Assembly (NCBI GenBank): GCA_031178005.1
Contig: JAPSJV010000029.1
Span: 1-33,273, forward strand
Source of the DNA: Pseudarthrobacter sp.
Lineage (GTDB): Bacteria > Actinomycetota > Actinomycetes > Actinomycetales > Micrococcaceae
DNA: 33,273 nt
Direction: 5' to 3'
Positions 17,438 to 24,983 of this stretch are shown here, piece by piece (position 1 is the stretch's first letter; every line of letters starts with the position of its first letter). The position numbers and the translations under genes are program-made. The notes under the pieces are model-generated. The model worked only from the letters and a program-made list of their open reading frames with translations, had not been told where the DNA came from and did no database searches.

Positions 17438-18367
17438 CTAGATTTCCAAGCACTCACGCCAGCTGCGCAGGAAGGCCGCTCCGGCGTCGTCGTGGATGAT
17501 TTCTGCACCCAGCTGCAGGTCAGCGGCGGTAAGGACCGAATACGGCTTGACCGGGACCCCGTCCGCAGGCCGGACATCCACGTGCTTGACCTGGTGCTCA
17601 TGATGGTGCAGCCAGTCAGCCATGGCGTAGTCCGTGCGGGAATCGCCCACGGTGCGCCAGGCCTGCGGGGTGATGCCCTGCGCGGCCAGCATTTCCACTG
17701 CGCGGCTGGCGCCGAGGTCCTTGCCCAACCGGACTGATTCGATGTCCGTGGAAATGATGGTGGGATCCACCCGGTAGTCCACCTGGTCATCAGAATCCGG
17801 TTCATGGTGGTCCAGTCGGACCACGCCAAGGCCGTGGCGGACCATCAGATCCATGGCGTCGGCGTCGAACAGCTTCTGCTCCGCCAGATAATCGGCGTTG
17901 TTGACAGCGATGTGCTGCTCCACGGAAACCATGGCGCGCTTGGTCTCGTCAAAGAACATATGGGCGGCGTAGTCCTCAGCTACCAGGCGCCGAACGTCAT
18001 CACCGTAGGAGGCAGGGACGGCAAGATCATGATCCACGTGGATGGGGCCTGCGCCGACGGAGTCGTAGCTGAACCAGACGGCGCCCTTCTCGCAGATGGC
18101 GTGGATCAGGGTTCCGGACGGCATGCCTGCCGCGATCATGGGCTCCATCACCTGCTCACGGATAAAGGCATCGGAACGGCCGGTGTTGAAGATGACCGGG
18201 ATGCCGGCGCCTGCGAGGGCCAGCAAATCCGTGATGATGCCCGGCTGGACATCGCGGGTGACAGGACTTGCGATGGGACCGTCGACGTCGAGGAGCAGTG
18301 CCAGCGGGGGCTCGGCCGGATGGCGGGGACCGGGAGCCGGTGAAGAGTGGGAGCCAGATGCAGTCAT
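17438..18367 (-). CDS. HAD-superfamily hydrolase (Cof/sucrose-phosphatase-like)
   Basis: About 309 residues from the ATG at 18367; ATG at 18376 and GTG at 18397 are also in frame and none has a clear ribosome site. Motif I is LLLDVDGPIASP (nucleophile Asp plus DxD-type Asp), motif II is FNTGRS, a Lys lies in RLGKDLGASRAVEML, and motif IV is VGDSRTDYAMADWL. The cap between motifs II and III is of C2 type, as in sugar-phosphate phosphatases. It is probably a cytoplasmic phosphatase of a sugar or polyol phosphate. The Stealth gene follows in the same direction, which suggests a role in the same glycopolymer pathway; this is inference. Confidence 0.88.
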   Translation of the reverse strand: MTASGSHSSPAPGPRHPAEPPLALLLDVDGPIASPVTRDVQPGIITDLLALAGAGIPVIFNTGRSDAFIREQVMEPMIAAGMPSGTLIHAICEKGAVWFSYDSVGAGPIHVDHDLAVPASYGDDVRRLVAEDYAAHMFFDETKRAMVSVEQHIAVNNADYLAEQKLFDADAMDLMVRHGLGVVRLDHHEPDSDDQVDYRVDPTIISTDIESVRLGKDLGASRAVEMLAAQGITPQAWRTVGDSRTDYAMADWLHHHEHQVKHVDVRPADGVPVKPYSVLTAADLQLGAEIIHDDAGAAFLRSWRECLEI

Positions 18368-18434
18368 GGTCCCCATTCTGTCAGTTGGGATGATCACCGT
18401 TTGGCTACAACCTCGACGCGCCCACGCCCAGACG

Positions 18435-18464
18435 TTCCCAATCGGGGACGATGCTGCCTAGTCT
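18435..18464 (+). promoter_or_regulatory. Probable promoter giving a leaderless transcript
   Basis: TTCCCA (18435-18440) and TAGTCT (18459-18464) are 18 bases apart. The -10 ends 6 bases before the GTG start at 18471, so transcription would begin at or next to the start codon. No Shine-Dalgarno site is seen, which agrees with a leaderless mRNA. Confidence 0.45.
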
Positions 18465-18470
18465 TGCAGG

Positions 18471-18770
18471 GTGATATTTAAAGCTGTGGGCGAGGGACGC
18501 CCTTACCCCGACCATGGTTACAACTCGCCCAAGGAGTGGTCCGCCCTCCCGCCGCGCCCGGTCCGCCTGGACGAACTTATTACCACGCGCCGGACCCTGG
18601 ACCTGGAGGCATTGCTGGCCGAGGATTCCACGTTCTTCGGTGATCTTTTCCCGCATGTAGTGGAGTACAAGGGCAACCTCTACCTTGAGGACGGCCTGCA
18701 CCGGGCAGTCCGCAGCGCCCTGCATCAGCGCACCGCCATCCACGCACGCGTGCTGGTCATAGATGGCTAG
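18471..18770 (+). CDS. Conserved actinobacterial protein with ParB-like motif
   Basis: The 99-residue protein begins MIFKAVGEGRPYPDHG and contains PPRPVRLDELITTRRTLDLEALL, FFGDLFPHVVEYKGNLYLEDGLHRAVRSAL and a short beta-rich end. The DGLHR segment after a beta strand resembles the core of ParB/sulfiredoxin-fold proteins. I have an uncertain recollection that relatives carry the automatic name VapB-type antitoxin, but no toxin gene is adjacent and no AbrB or RHH domain is visible, so I would not use it. The GTG start at 18471 is probably leaderless. Its stop overlaps the next gene by 8 bases, which couples it to the LytR_C protein. Confidence 0.85.
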   Translation: MIFKAVGEGRPYPDHGYNSPKEWSALPPRPVRLDELITTRRTLDLEALLAEDSTFFGDLFPHVVEYKGNLYLEDGLHRAVRSALHQRTAIHARVLVIDG

Positions 18771-19443
18771 GAAACCCAAGGACGTAAGTGTCTACCACGG
18801 GCACCGCGTGGTGACAGGCCCTGATTTGCGGGCTACCTTCACAGAGCAGGAAGAAGCAGCCGACAACCCTGTCCGGATGCGCCGCCGTATTTTCCATGGT
18901 GTTGTCCTGGTACTGCTGGCGGCCTTGATCATCAGCGCCAGCCTGGTTGCGCTGGGCATCATCAACGGGTTCATCAAACTTCCGGCCGCGGTGAACGAAC
19001 CGCGGACGACGGCGAGCCTGTGTCCCGGCACCACGTTCGACTACGTGCCGCCTGAGTCGGTCACAGTCAACGTCTTTAACGCCACAAAGAAGCCAGGCCT
19101 GGCGCGGACCGCCGCCGATGCCCTGCTTGCGCGCCAATTTGTGGTGGCGGAAGTCGGGAATTCAGACGCTACCTACCGTGGTGTGGCTGCAGTCGTCTCG
19201 GGCGCGGCAGGCCAGTCAGCGGCCTTTGCGGTGCAACGCCACCTGCCGGGCTCGGACTACTTCCAGGATGCCCGTACCGACGCCAGCGTGGACCTGATTG
19301 TCTCCACCGACTACGCAGAGCTGGCAGCCGTCGAACTTGTTGACCAGACGCCAGGGAAACTCAGCTGCCCCCGGGAAACGCGCAGGGTTGCTGATCCGGC
19401 TCCGTGGCCCGTTATCCAGCCGCTTCCGGCCGGCCAGGGATAG
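18763..19443 (+). CDS. LytR C-terminal domain membrane protein
   Basis: The 226-residue protein has a cytoplasmic N-terminus of about 45 residues, one transmembrane helix (about 45-69, GVVLVLLAALIISASLVALG) and an outside LytR_C domain (about 97-185) with VTVNVFNATKKPGLARTAADALLARQFVV at its start. This domain is found at the end of LytR-CpsA-Psr ligases or alone, as here; stand-alone forms are wall-associated with no proven activity. It overlaps the upstream gene by 8 bases. Its 3' end overlaps the convergent TetR gene by 32 bases. Confidence 0.92.
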   Translation: MARKPKDVSVYHGHRVVTGPDLRATFTEQEEAADNPVRMRRRIFHGVVLVLLAALIISASLVALGIINGFIKLPAAVNEPRTTASLCPGTTFDYVPPESVTVNVFNATKKPGLARTAADALLARQFVVAEVGNSDATYRGVAAVVSGAAGQSAAFAVQRHLPGSDYFQDARTDASVDLIVSTDYAELAAVELVDQTPGKLSCPRETRRVADPAPWPVIQPLPAGQG

Positions 19444-20107
19444 CCCCGCCGGGCTCAACTGATGGCGCACCTGCCGCCTCCGCAAGGCGGACCGGACGGC
19501 CGGCGTCGTCAAATCTTGCACCTGCGCCTGCCTGGATGAACCGCACCGTGCGGGCTATCCGCCGCTCAAGTTCTGCGGGTTCATCGCTGCCGCGGGCGGC
19601 GCTGGAGGACAGCGTGCCGTGGACCAGCTGCGCCTGTTCGCGTACGTCTGCCTCCGGCAGGTAGCCCTCCTCCATGCCTGCCCGCAGAATGTCCTGCAGC
19701 AGGATGCTTAGGTCGCCTACGTGGTCCGCGAGTTTTGCGAACGACGACGGCGACAGTACCGCCGCCATGGCCGGTCCCGGTGGCAGGTGGCGCCGGGAGA
19801 GGTCCTCCACCTGGGCGCGCACATACAATGCCAGCCGGTCCACCGGGTTGGGCAACTCCGCGAGGGCATCACGAAGTTCTGCGAGGAACCGCTCTGTCTC
19901 ATCCAGTGCGTAGGAGATCAGCAGCTCTTCGATATCGGCGAAGTAGTTGTACACCGCCGTCCGGCCGACCCCTGCATGCCTGGCCACGTCTGTCATGGTC
20001 AGGCCGGGCAGGCCATGGCTAAAAAGCAATTCGCCAAAAGCCGTGAGGATACGGCGCTGGGTTTCTGCTCGTTGGGCGGCATTGCTGGTGGCCGAGATCC
20101 TGGGCAT
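19412..20107 (-). CDS. TetR family transcriptional regulator
   Basis: The 231-residue regulator has a helix-turn-helix at about residues 13-60 (RRILTAFGELLFSHGLPGLTMTDVARHAGVGRTAVYNYFADIEELL) and a variable ligand domain. The extended, Pro/Ala-rich tail (about 200-231) overlaps the LytR_C gene on the other strand. A 10-bp inverted repeat begins 2 bases upstream of the ATG, with further TGTC/GACA motifs, so it is probably autoregulated. It lies 82 bases after the FrnE-type gene on the same strand. The ligand and other targets are unknown. Confidence 0.93.
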   Translation of the reverse strand: MPRISATSNAAQRAETQRRILTAFGELLFSHGLPGLTMTDVARHAGVGRTAVYNYFADIEELLISYALDETERFLAELRDALAELPNPVDRLALYVRAQVEDLSRRHLPPGPAMAAVLSPSSFAKLADHVGDLSILLQDILRAGMEEGYLPEADVREQAQLVHGTLSSSAARGSDEPAELERRIARTVRFIQAGAGARFDDAGRPVRLAEAAGAPSVEPGGAIPGRPEAAG

Positions 20108-20108
20108 G

Positions 20109-20168
20109 CGGACACTTTATCCCGATGTGTCAGCAAACAAAGTGTCCGTGAGACATTGTGTCAGCAAA
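20109..20168. promoter_or_regulatory. Candidate TetR operator cluster
   Basis: CGGACACTTT (20109-20118) and AAAGTGTCCG (20139-20148) form a perfect 10-bp inverted repeat with a 20-bp spacer. TGTGTCAGCAAA is directly repeated at 20126-20137 and 20157-20168, 31 bp apart (about three helical turns). All lie immediately upstream of the tetR start, and the near arm ends 2 bases from the ATG, so bound repressor would cover the promoter and start. Confidence 0.65.
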
Positions 20169-20189
20169 GGACATTCTCCGCCTGGTTTT

Positions 20190-20918
20190 TCAGATGCTGC
20201 AACCGTCCGGTCCGCAGGCCTCCGCGGACTGATCGTTTGCCCCCGCGCCGCCTGTCTGTGCGGCACCCATCATGACCAGGGGGTGGCTTTCCTGCCAGGC
20301 CTGGCTGAGCGCTGCGGCGAAAGTCTCCGCAGGCTGCGCGCCGGAGAGGCCATACTTGCGGTCGATGACAAAGAAGGGCACACCGCTGATGCCCAGGGTC
20401 CGGGCCTCGCTGATATCCGCCCGCACTTCAGCTGTGTACTTGTCTGAGCTGAAGAGCTCTGCTGCCTCCGCCGCCGGTATACCAAGCTCGAGGGCAATAC
20501 CGGTGAGGTAATCGCTGTTGCCGATGTCCTTGCCGTGCTCAAAGTGATCGCTCAGGAGACGCTCCTTGGCCTCACCCTGCTTGCCGTGGGCCGCCGCCAG
20601 GTGGATGAGGCGGTGGGCCCTAAAGCTGTTGGCCACCACCACATCGTCGAAGGCGAAGTTCAATCCTTCACCGCGTGCCTGTGCTGCCACATGCTCGAAC
20701 ATTCCCACGACCTGCTCTGCCGGCAATCCCTTGCGGCTGCTGAGGTACTCCAGTTCGCCGCCGTCGTAATGTTCCGGAAGCGACGGGTCCAGCTGGTAGC
20801 TGCGCCACGTCACCTCAACCTGTTCGCGGTGCGGAAAATCCGCCAACGCCGCCTCAAACCGCCTCTTACCGATAAAACACCACGGGCACGCCACATCTGA
20901 CCAGATTTCAACCTTCAT
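20190..20918 (-). CDS. DsbA family oxidoreductase, FrnE-like
   Basis: A 242-residue cytoplasmic thioredoxin-fold protein from the ATG at 20918; an open frame 14 codons longer is not typical. MKVEIWSDVACPWCFIGKRRFE gives the CPWC redox centre at 11-14, followed by the helical DsbA insertion and ISGVPFFVIDRKYGLSGAQ with the cis-Pro loop (GVPFF). The end ACGPDGCSI has two more Cys, as in FrnE-type proteins where a second Cys pair helps in oxidative stress resistance. There is no signal peptide. It acts on disulfides in the cytoplasm or in polyketide-like reactions; the substrate is unknown. Confidence 0.93.
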   Translation of the reverse strand: MKVEIWSDVACPWCFIGKRRFEAALADFPHREQVEVTWRSYQLDPSLPEHYDGGELEYLSSRKGLPAEQVVGMFEHVAAQARGEGLNFAFDDVVVANSFRAHRLIHLAAAHGKQGEAKERLLSDHFEHGKDIGNSDYLTGIALELGIPAAEAAELFSSDKYTAEVRADISEARTLGISGVPFFVIDRKYGLSGAQPAETFAAALSQAWQESHPLVMMGAAQTGGAGANDQSAEACGPDGCSI

Positions 20919-21002
20919 ACCTGCGGCAACCACCGCCCGGCAGCAGGCATTCCCTGGCACTTCCGTCTATCCGGTTTCTCTTGCCCGGCGGCAGAAGCGG
21001 AA

Positions 21003-21053
21003 CATAACCTTTGGAGTAGGTTATGCAGCAGCCTCCGGACGCCGTTCGTCCGG
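21003..21053. promoter_or_regulatory. Two dyads upstream of the GT4-debranching operon
   Basis: CATAACCT (21003-21010) and AGGTTATG (21018-21025) are perfect inverted arms around 7 bases. CCGGACG (21035-21041) and CGTCCGG (21047-21053) are perfect arms around 5 bases. Both lie in the 118-base gap between the divergent FrnE gene and the glycosyltransferase gene. The first looks like a regulator site; the second could be a hairpin in the mRNA leader. Confidence 0.45.
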
Positions 21054-21081
21054 TCCTCCGCCAGTAAATTGGGAGGCAATG

Positions 21082-22215
21082 ATGCGGATTGGGCTCATTG
21101 CCGGTCCGTGGATTCCGGTTCCGCCCACGACATACGGCGGCACAGAACGTGTTGTTGATGGTTTGGCCAGGGGTTTTGACGCCGCCGGCCATCAGGTGGT
21201 GCTCGCGGCGCCCACTGACAGTACTTGCCCGGTTCCCCTTGCGCCGGGAATGCGCAAGTCAGACCCCGATGCCATGGGGACAGCGGTTTCGGAACTGAGC
21301 CAGGTCATCAGGGCCTATGAAGCCCTGGATGGCGTGGACATCATCCACGACCACACAGTCGCGGGGCCGCTGTATGCCAAGCGGCCGGCGCGAATCCCCG
21401 TTGTAACCACCATTCACGGTCTCCTCGATGACGCAGCCGTGGACGTTTATCGGACCATGTCCGGCAACACCTCGATCATTGGAATCTCGCGCGACCAGGT
21501 CTCCAGAGCTGGCTTCCCAGTGGACAGCGTGATCCATCACGGACTGGACGTAGGCTCGGTGCGCTCCGGATCGGGGCAGGGCGGGTACGTGTGTTTTGTT
21601 GGGAGGATGTGCCCGGACAAAGGGGTCTATGAAGCCATCCACATTGCCCGCGAAGCAGGAATACCTTTGCGGATTGCGGCAAAAATGCGTGAATCGGGCG
21701 AGGTGGCGTATTTCCAGGAGGCCATTGAGCCGCTGCTGGGAAGCAATGAAGAATTCGTGGGCGAGATCAATGACTCCGACAAGCAACACCTCATGGGCGA
21801 GGCCCTGGCGCTGCTTAATCCCATCCAGTGGCATGAACCGTTCGGGCTGGTCATGATCGAGGCGTTGGCTACAGGTACTCCCGTGGTGGGAACGCCCATC
21901 GGATCGGCGCCGGAAATTGTTGACCATGGCCGGACCGGTTTCCTTGCTTCCACGGACAAGCTGGCGGGGCTTCTTCCCCATGCTGCGGAGCTGGACAGGG
22001 CACTGTGCCGGTCACGCACCCTGCAGTTTTTCAGCACTCAACGCATGGTGCGGAACCATCTGGACCTCTTTCAGGAGATTCTCGACGGCGGCAGCGGACA
22101 GGGGGTTCCGGACCGTCGCCGCCTGCACCACAATCAAAGAGAGGGACCAGCCGCCAAAGCATCGAACCGCACGGACTATCCGGGCGAGGACCCGGAGGAA
22201 GGAGTCCTCCCATGA
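21082..22215 (+). CDS. Glycosyltransferase family 4 protein
   Basis: A GT-B fold glycosyltransferase of about 377 residues. The ATG at 21082 is 5 bases after GGGAGG; the ATG just before it at 21079 is also possible. The N-terminal domain starts MRIGLIAGPWIPVPPTTYGGTERVV, with the glycine loop that contacts the sugar nucleotide. DIIHDHTVAGP and VVTTIHG follow. The C-terminal domain has VCFVGRMCPDKGV and the EPFGLVMIEALATGTPVVG motif with the two Glu of the family E-x7-E. The acceptor is unknown. The stop overlaps the ATG of the debranching-like gene by 4 bases, so the two enzymes probably act in one pathway for a glucan or oligosaccharide. Confidence 0.93.
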   Translation: MRIGLIAGPWIPVPPTTYGGTERVVDGLARGFDAAGHQVVLAAPTDSTCPVPLAPGMRKSDPDAMGTAVSELSQVIRAYEALDGVDIIHDHTVAGPLYAKRPARIPVVTTIHGLLDDAAVDVYRTMSGNTSIIGISRDQVSRAGFPVDSVIHHGLDVGSVRSGSGQGGYVCFVGRMCPDKGVYEAIHIAREAGIPLRIAAKMRESGEVAYFQEAIEPLLGSNEEFVGEINDSDKQHLMGEALALLNPIQWHEPFGLVMIEALATGTPVVGTPIGSAPEIVDHGRTGFLASTDKLAGLLPHAAELDRALCRSRTLQFFSTQRMVRNHLDLFQEILDGGSGQGVPDRRRLHHNQREGPAAKASNRTDYPGEDPEEGVLP

Positions 22216-24368
22216 CCGCATGGAATGCTGACACGGAGGCAGCCGCCACCGAATCCGGGGCCATGACAGTGGTGGAGGGATCATCCTTCTGCATCTCCGG
22301 CGGCACCGGGGATATCAGTGGCGACGGCGGTACAAACGGGGCCTTCTACCAGGACACCCGGATCATCTCGCGTTGGGTCCTGAGGATCAACGACGCCCTG
22401 CGCGAGCCGCTGGTGGCCCAACGACCCGAAGCGTTCCGTGCCGTTTTTGTAGGACGTGCCCGATGGCCCGACGGCCGCTTCGACAGCCCTCTGGTAGTCC
22501 GGCAGGAGCGCCACGTGGGCCCGGGGCTGCAGGACGACATCACGCTTGAGAACTACTCCTCCGAGGCCGTGGACTGTGACATTGAATTGCTGGTGGATGC
22601 GGACCAGGCGGATCTCTTCGAAGTCAAAGGCGGCCGGGTGGCCACTGCGGCCAGCGTAAACCGCGAGGTCCGCGACGGTGAGATCTTGCTGGAAGCTGTG
22701 CGCAACGGCCAGCGCCGCGGCTCGGCCATCCGCGCCCGGGGAGCCTTCGCGAGCGAGGGATCCCTCCGGTTCCGCGCCAAGATTCCACCGCGTGGGCGGT
22801 GGTCCACCACCATCATTGTGGTGCCACTGATCAACGGCGAACCTCCTGCTGAACCATTCAGCGAGGCCAGCCACCCGCAGCACCGGCCCGGAGTGCGCCG
22901 GCACCGTGACTGGGTGGAAGGGGTTCCCCGCATTACTGTCTCGGATACAAACGTCCAAAATGTGCTGGACCGCAGCCAGCGTGACTTGGGTTCTCTGCGG
23001 ATTTTTGATCCCCGGCACCGGGACCGTGCGGCCGTCGCCGCGGGTGCCCCGTGGTTCATGGCGCTGTTCGGCAGAGACTCGCTGCTGTCCTCCTATATGT
23101 CATTGATGGTGGACCCCAGCCTTGCCACCGGCACCCTGCAAACCCTGGCGGGCCTGCAGGGGAACGCTGTGGATCCGGATTCGGAAGAGGAACCCGGGCG
23201 CATTCCGCATGAGATCCGGCTGGGCGTGACCGCCGGGTTGTCGTTGGGCGGGACCGCCTACTACGGAACAGCGGATGCTACGCCGCTGTTCGTCAGCATG
23301 CTGGGCGAGCTGAGCCGCTGGGGCCTCTCGGACGACGTCATCGACTCCCTGATGCCGCATGCGGACCGCGCCATGGAATGGATCGAAAAGTTCGGCGACC
23401 GCGACGGCGACGGGTTTGTGGAGTACCTGCGTCCCAATCAGCACGGGCTGATCAACCAGGGCTGGAAGGACTCGTGGGACGGCATCAACTTCGCTGACGG
23501 CAGGATCGCTGAGCCGCCCATCGCACTATGCGAGGTCCAGGCATACGTCCACTCCGCGTACGTTGGCCGGTCACTGCTGGCCCGCTGCGCCGGTGACCCG
23601 GCAACGGAGAAGCACTGGGCAGCCAAGGCGGCTGCCTTGAAAACCGCGTTCAATGAGCGTTTCTGGCTGCCGGACAGGGGGTACTTCGCCGTCGCCCTGG
23701 ACAAGGACAAAACGCCAGTTGATGCCTGCACCTCCAATATGGGCCACTGCCTCTGGACAGGGATCGTCGACGCCGATAAAGCTCCGGCAGTTGCCGCGAG
23801 ACTGATGGAGCCGGATATGTTCACCGGCTGGGGCATCCGGACCCTGGCATCCAGCATGGGCGCCTACAACCCGGTCAGTTACCACAACGGCTCCGTTTGG
23901 CCGCACGACACCGCCCTGGTGGCGACTGGACTGATGCGATACGGATTCGTCGAGGAAGCCAGCAGGGTTGCCAGCGCAATCTTCTCAGCGGCCTCGCACT
24001 TTGATGGCCGGCTGCCGGAGCTCTTCTGCGGTTTCGACCACAAGGATTTCCCCGGGCCCGTGCCATACCCGACGGCGTGTTCCCCGCAAGCGTGGGCGGC
24101 AGCGGCTCCCATTCAGCTCGCCCGGATCCTGCTGCGGTTTGATCCGGACTTCACCCGCAGCATGGTGCACCTGGCACCAATCCTGCCCGGGTCCATGGGA
24201 GACTTCCGGGCGGAGAACGTCCATCTGGGGCATTCCCGCGTAGTCGTGGAGGCCCGGAACAACGAAGGACGGCTGACCGGGCTGCCCGCGGGCCTGGAAA
24301 CGATCAGGACGCCGCGGCCGCCGCTGGACCAGGACCTCGCGGTGGGAGAGCCTGCGCAGGGCAGCTAG
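22212..24368 (+). CDS. Glycogen-debranching-like amylo-alpha-1,6-glucosidase family protein
   Basis: A 718-residue cytoplasmic enzyme with an N-terminal beta domain of the GDE_N_bis type (about 10-220, with GTNGAFYQDTRIISRWVLRIN) and a C-terminal (alpha/alpha)6 barrel (about 270-690). Barrel motifs are APWFMALFGRDSLLSSY, GLINQGWKDSWDGINF (likely acid residues at the active site) and YHNGSVWPHDTALVATGL. The ATG at 22212 has GGAAGGAG upstream and overlaps the GT4 stop. Relatives hydrolyse alpha-linked glucosides, but the exact substrate of this actinobacterial group is not established. It is not the GlgX type, which has an alpha-amylase barrel. Confidence 0.92.
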   Translation: MTAWNADTEAAATESGAMTVVEGSSFCISGGTGDISGDGGTNGAFYQDTRIISRWVLRINDALREPLVAQRPEAFRAVFVGRARWPDGRFDSPLVVRQERHVGPGLQDDITLENYSSEAVDCDIELLVDADQADLFEVKGGRVATAASVNREVRDGEILLEAVRNGQRRGSAIRARGAFASEGSLRFRAKIPPRGRWSTTIIVVPLINGEPPAEPFSEASHPQHRPGVRRHRDWVEGVPRITVSDTNVQNVLDRSQRDLGSLRIFDPRHRDRAAVAAGAPWFMALFGRDSLLSSYMSLMVDPSLATGTLQTLAGLQGNAVDPDSEEEPGRIPHEIRLGVTAGLSLGGTAYYGTADATPLFVSMLGELSRWGLSDDVIDSLMPHADRAMEWIEKFGDRDGDGFVEYLRPNQHGLINQGWKDSWDGINFADGRIAEPPIALCEVQAYVHSAYVGRSLLARCAGDPATEKHWAAKAAALKTAFNERFWLPDRGYFAVALDKDKTPVDACTSNMGHCLWTGIVDADKAPAVAARLMEPDMFTGWGIRTLASSMGAYNPVSYHNGSVWPHDTALVATGLMRYGFVEEASRVASAIFSAASHFDGRLPELFCGFDHKDFPGPVPYPTACSPQAWAAAAPIQLARILLRFDPDFTRSMVHLAPILPGSMGDFRAENVHLGHSRVVVEARNNEGRLTGLPAGLETIRTPRPPLDQDLAVGEPAQGS

Positions 24369-24907
24369 GGGGCTTGGTCCAAGGCCCGTTCCATGACGTA
24401 GTCGTGCTCCATAACGCGGCCCAGCTTGAACGTTTTGGTGCCTACCTTGCGGAACCCCGATTTCTCGTAGAAGCGCACAGCCCGGGCGTTTTGATTGTTG
24501 ACGCCCAGCCACATCCCCGCGGAGCCGGCGTCTGCTGCTGCCTGGATGCTTGCCCGCATGAGTTCCGCCGCCGCACCGAGTCCATGGTGGTCCGGATGGA
24601 CGTAGCACTTGCTCAACTCTGCTGACGGAAGCAGGGTCAGGGCGGCCGTCACGTCCGGGTCCCTGGCGGGGCGGTCCACCAGCAGGCTGTAGCCGAGCAG
24701 GGCCCCGTCCACGTCGATGACAAGGATGGTCACCTCCGGGTCCGCCAGGTACCCCTCGAAGTGACGCTCGCTCAATGTTCCGGCCAAGTGGGCCGCTACG
24801 TCCTCCGGCGACGACGACGGCGGGCACGCCAGCGGGAAGGTGACGGCCGCCAGCTCAGCCAGGGCCCCGGCGTCGTTCATTGTTGCCTTGCGGATCCTAT
24901 GGGTCAT
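24365..24907 (-). CDS. GNAT family N-acetyltransferase
   Basis: The 180-residue acetyltransferase starts IRKATMNDAGALAELAAVTFP, has motif A as LSKCYVHPDHHGLGAAAELMRASI with the acetyl-CoA loop HHGLGAA, and motif B as LGVNNQNARAVRFYEKSGF. The substrate is unknown. It ends with a 4-base overlap with the convergent debranching-like gene. It lies after the sugar operon on the same strand but is separated from it by a hairpin at 24943-24977. Confidence 0.9.
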   Translation of the reverse strand: MTHRIRKATMNDAGALAELAAVTFPLACPPSSSPEDVAAHLAGTLSERHFEGYLADPEVTILVIDVDGALLGYSLLVDRPARDPDVTAALTLLPSAELSKCYVHPDHHGLGAAAELMRASIQAAADAGSAGMWLGVNNQNARAVRFYEKSGFRKVGTKTFKLGRVMEHDYVMERALDQAP

Positions 24908-24942
24908 GCCCGCATTCTAGTTTGTTGCCTGGGGTCCGCGGC

Positions 24943-24977
24943 CAGGGTGCCGCAGCTCTGGTACGCGCGGCACCCTG
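24943..24977 (-). terminator. Hairpin at the end of the sugar operon
   Basis: CAGGGTGCCGC (24943-24953) and GCGGCACCCTG (24967-24977) are perfect 11-base arms around a 13-base loop. It lies 7 bases after the stop of the last operon gene and before the GNAT gene. It has no U-tract, so it may also be an mRNA-stabilising structure. Confidence 0.6.
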
Positions 24978-24983
24978 TTCCCG

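Noticed and set aside
18471..18770. VapB-type antitoxin of a toxin-antitoxin pair
   Set aside because: No toxin gene adjacent and no DNA-binding antitoxin domain; the partner is a LytR_C membrane protein.
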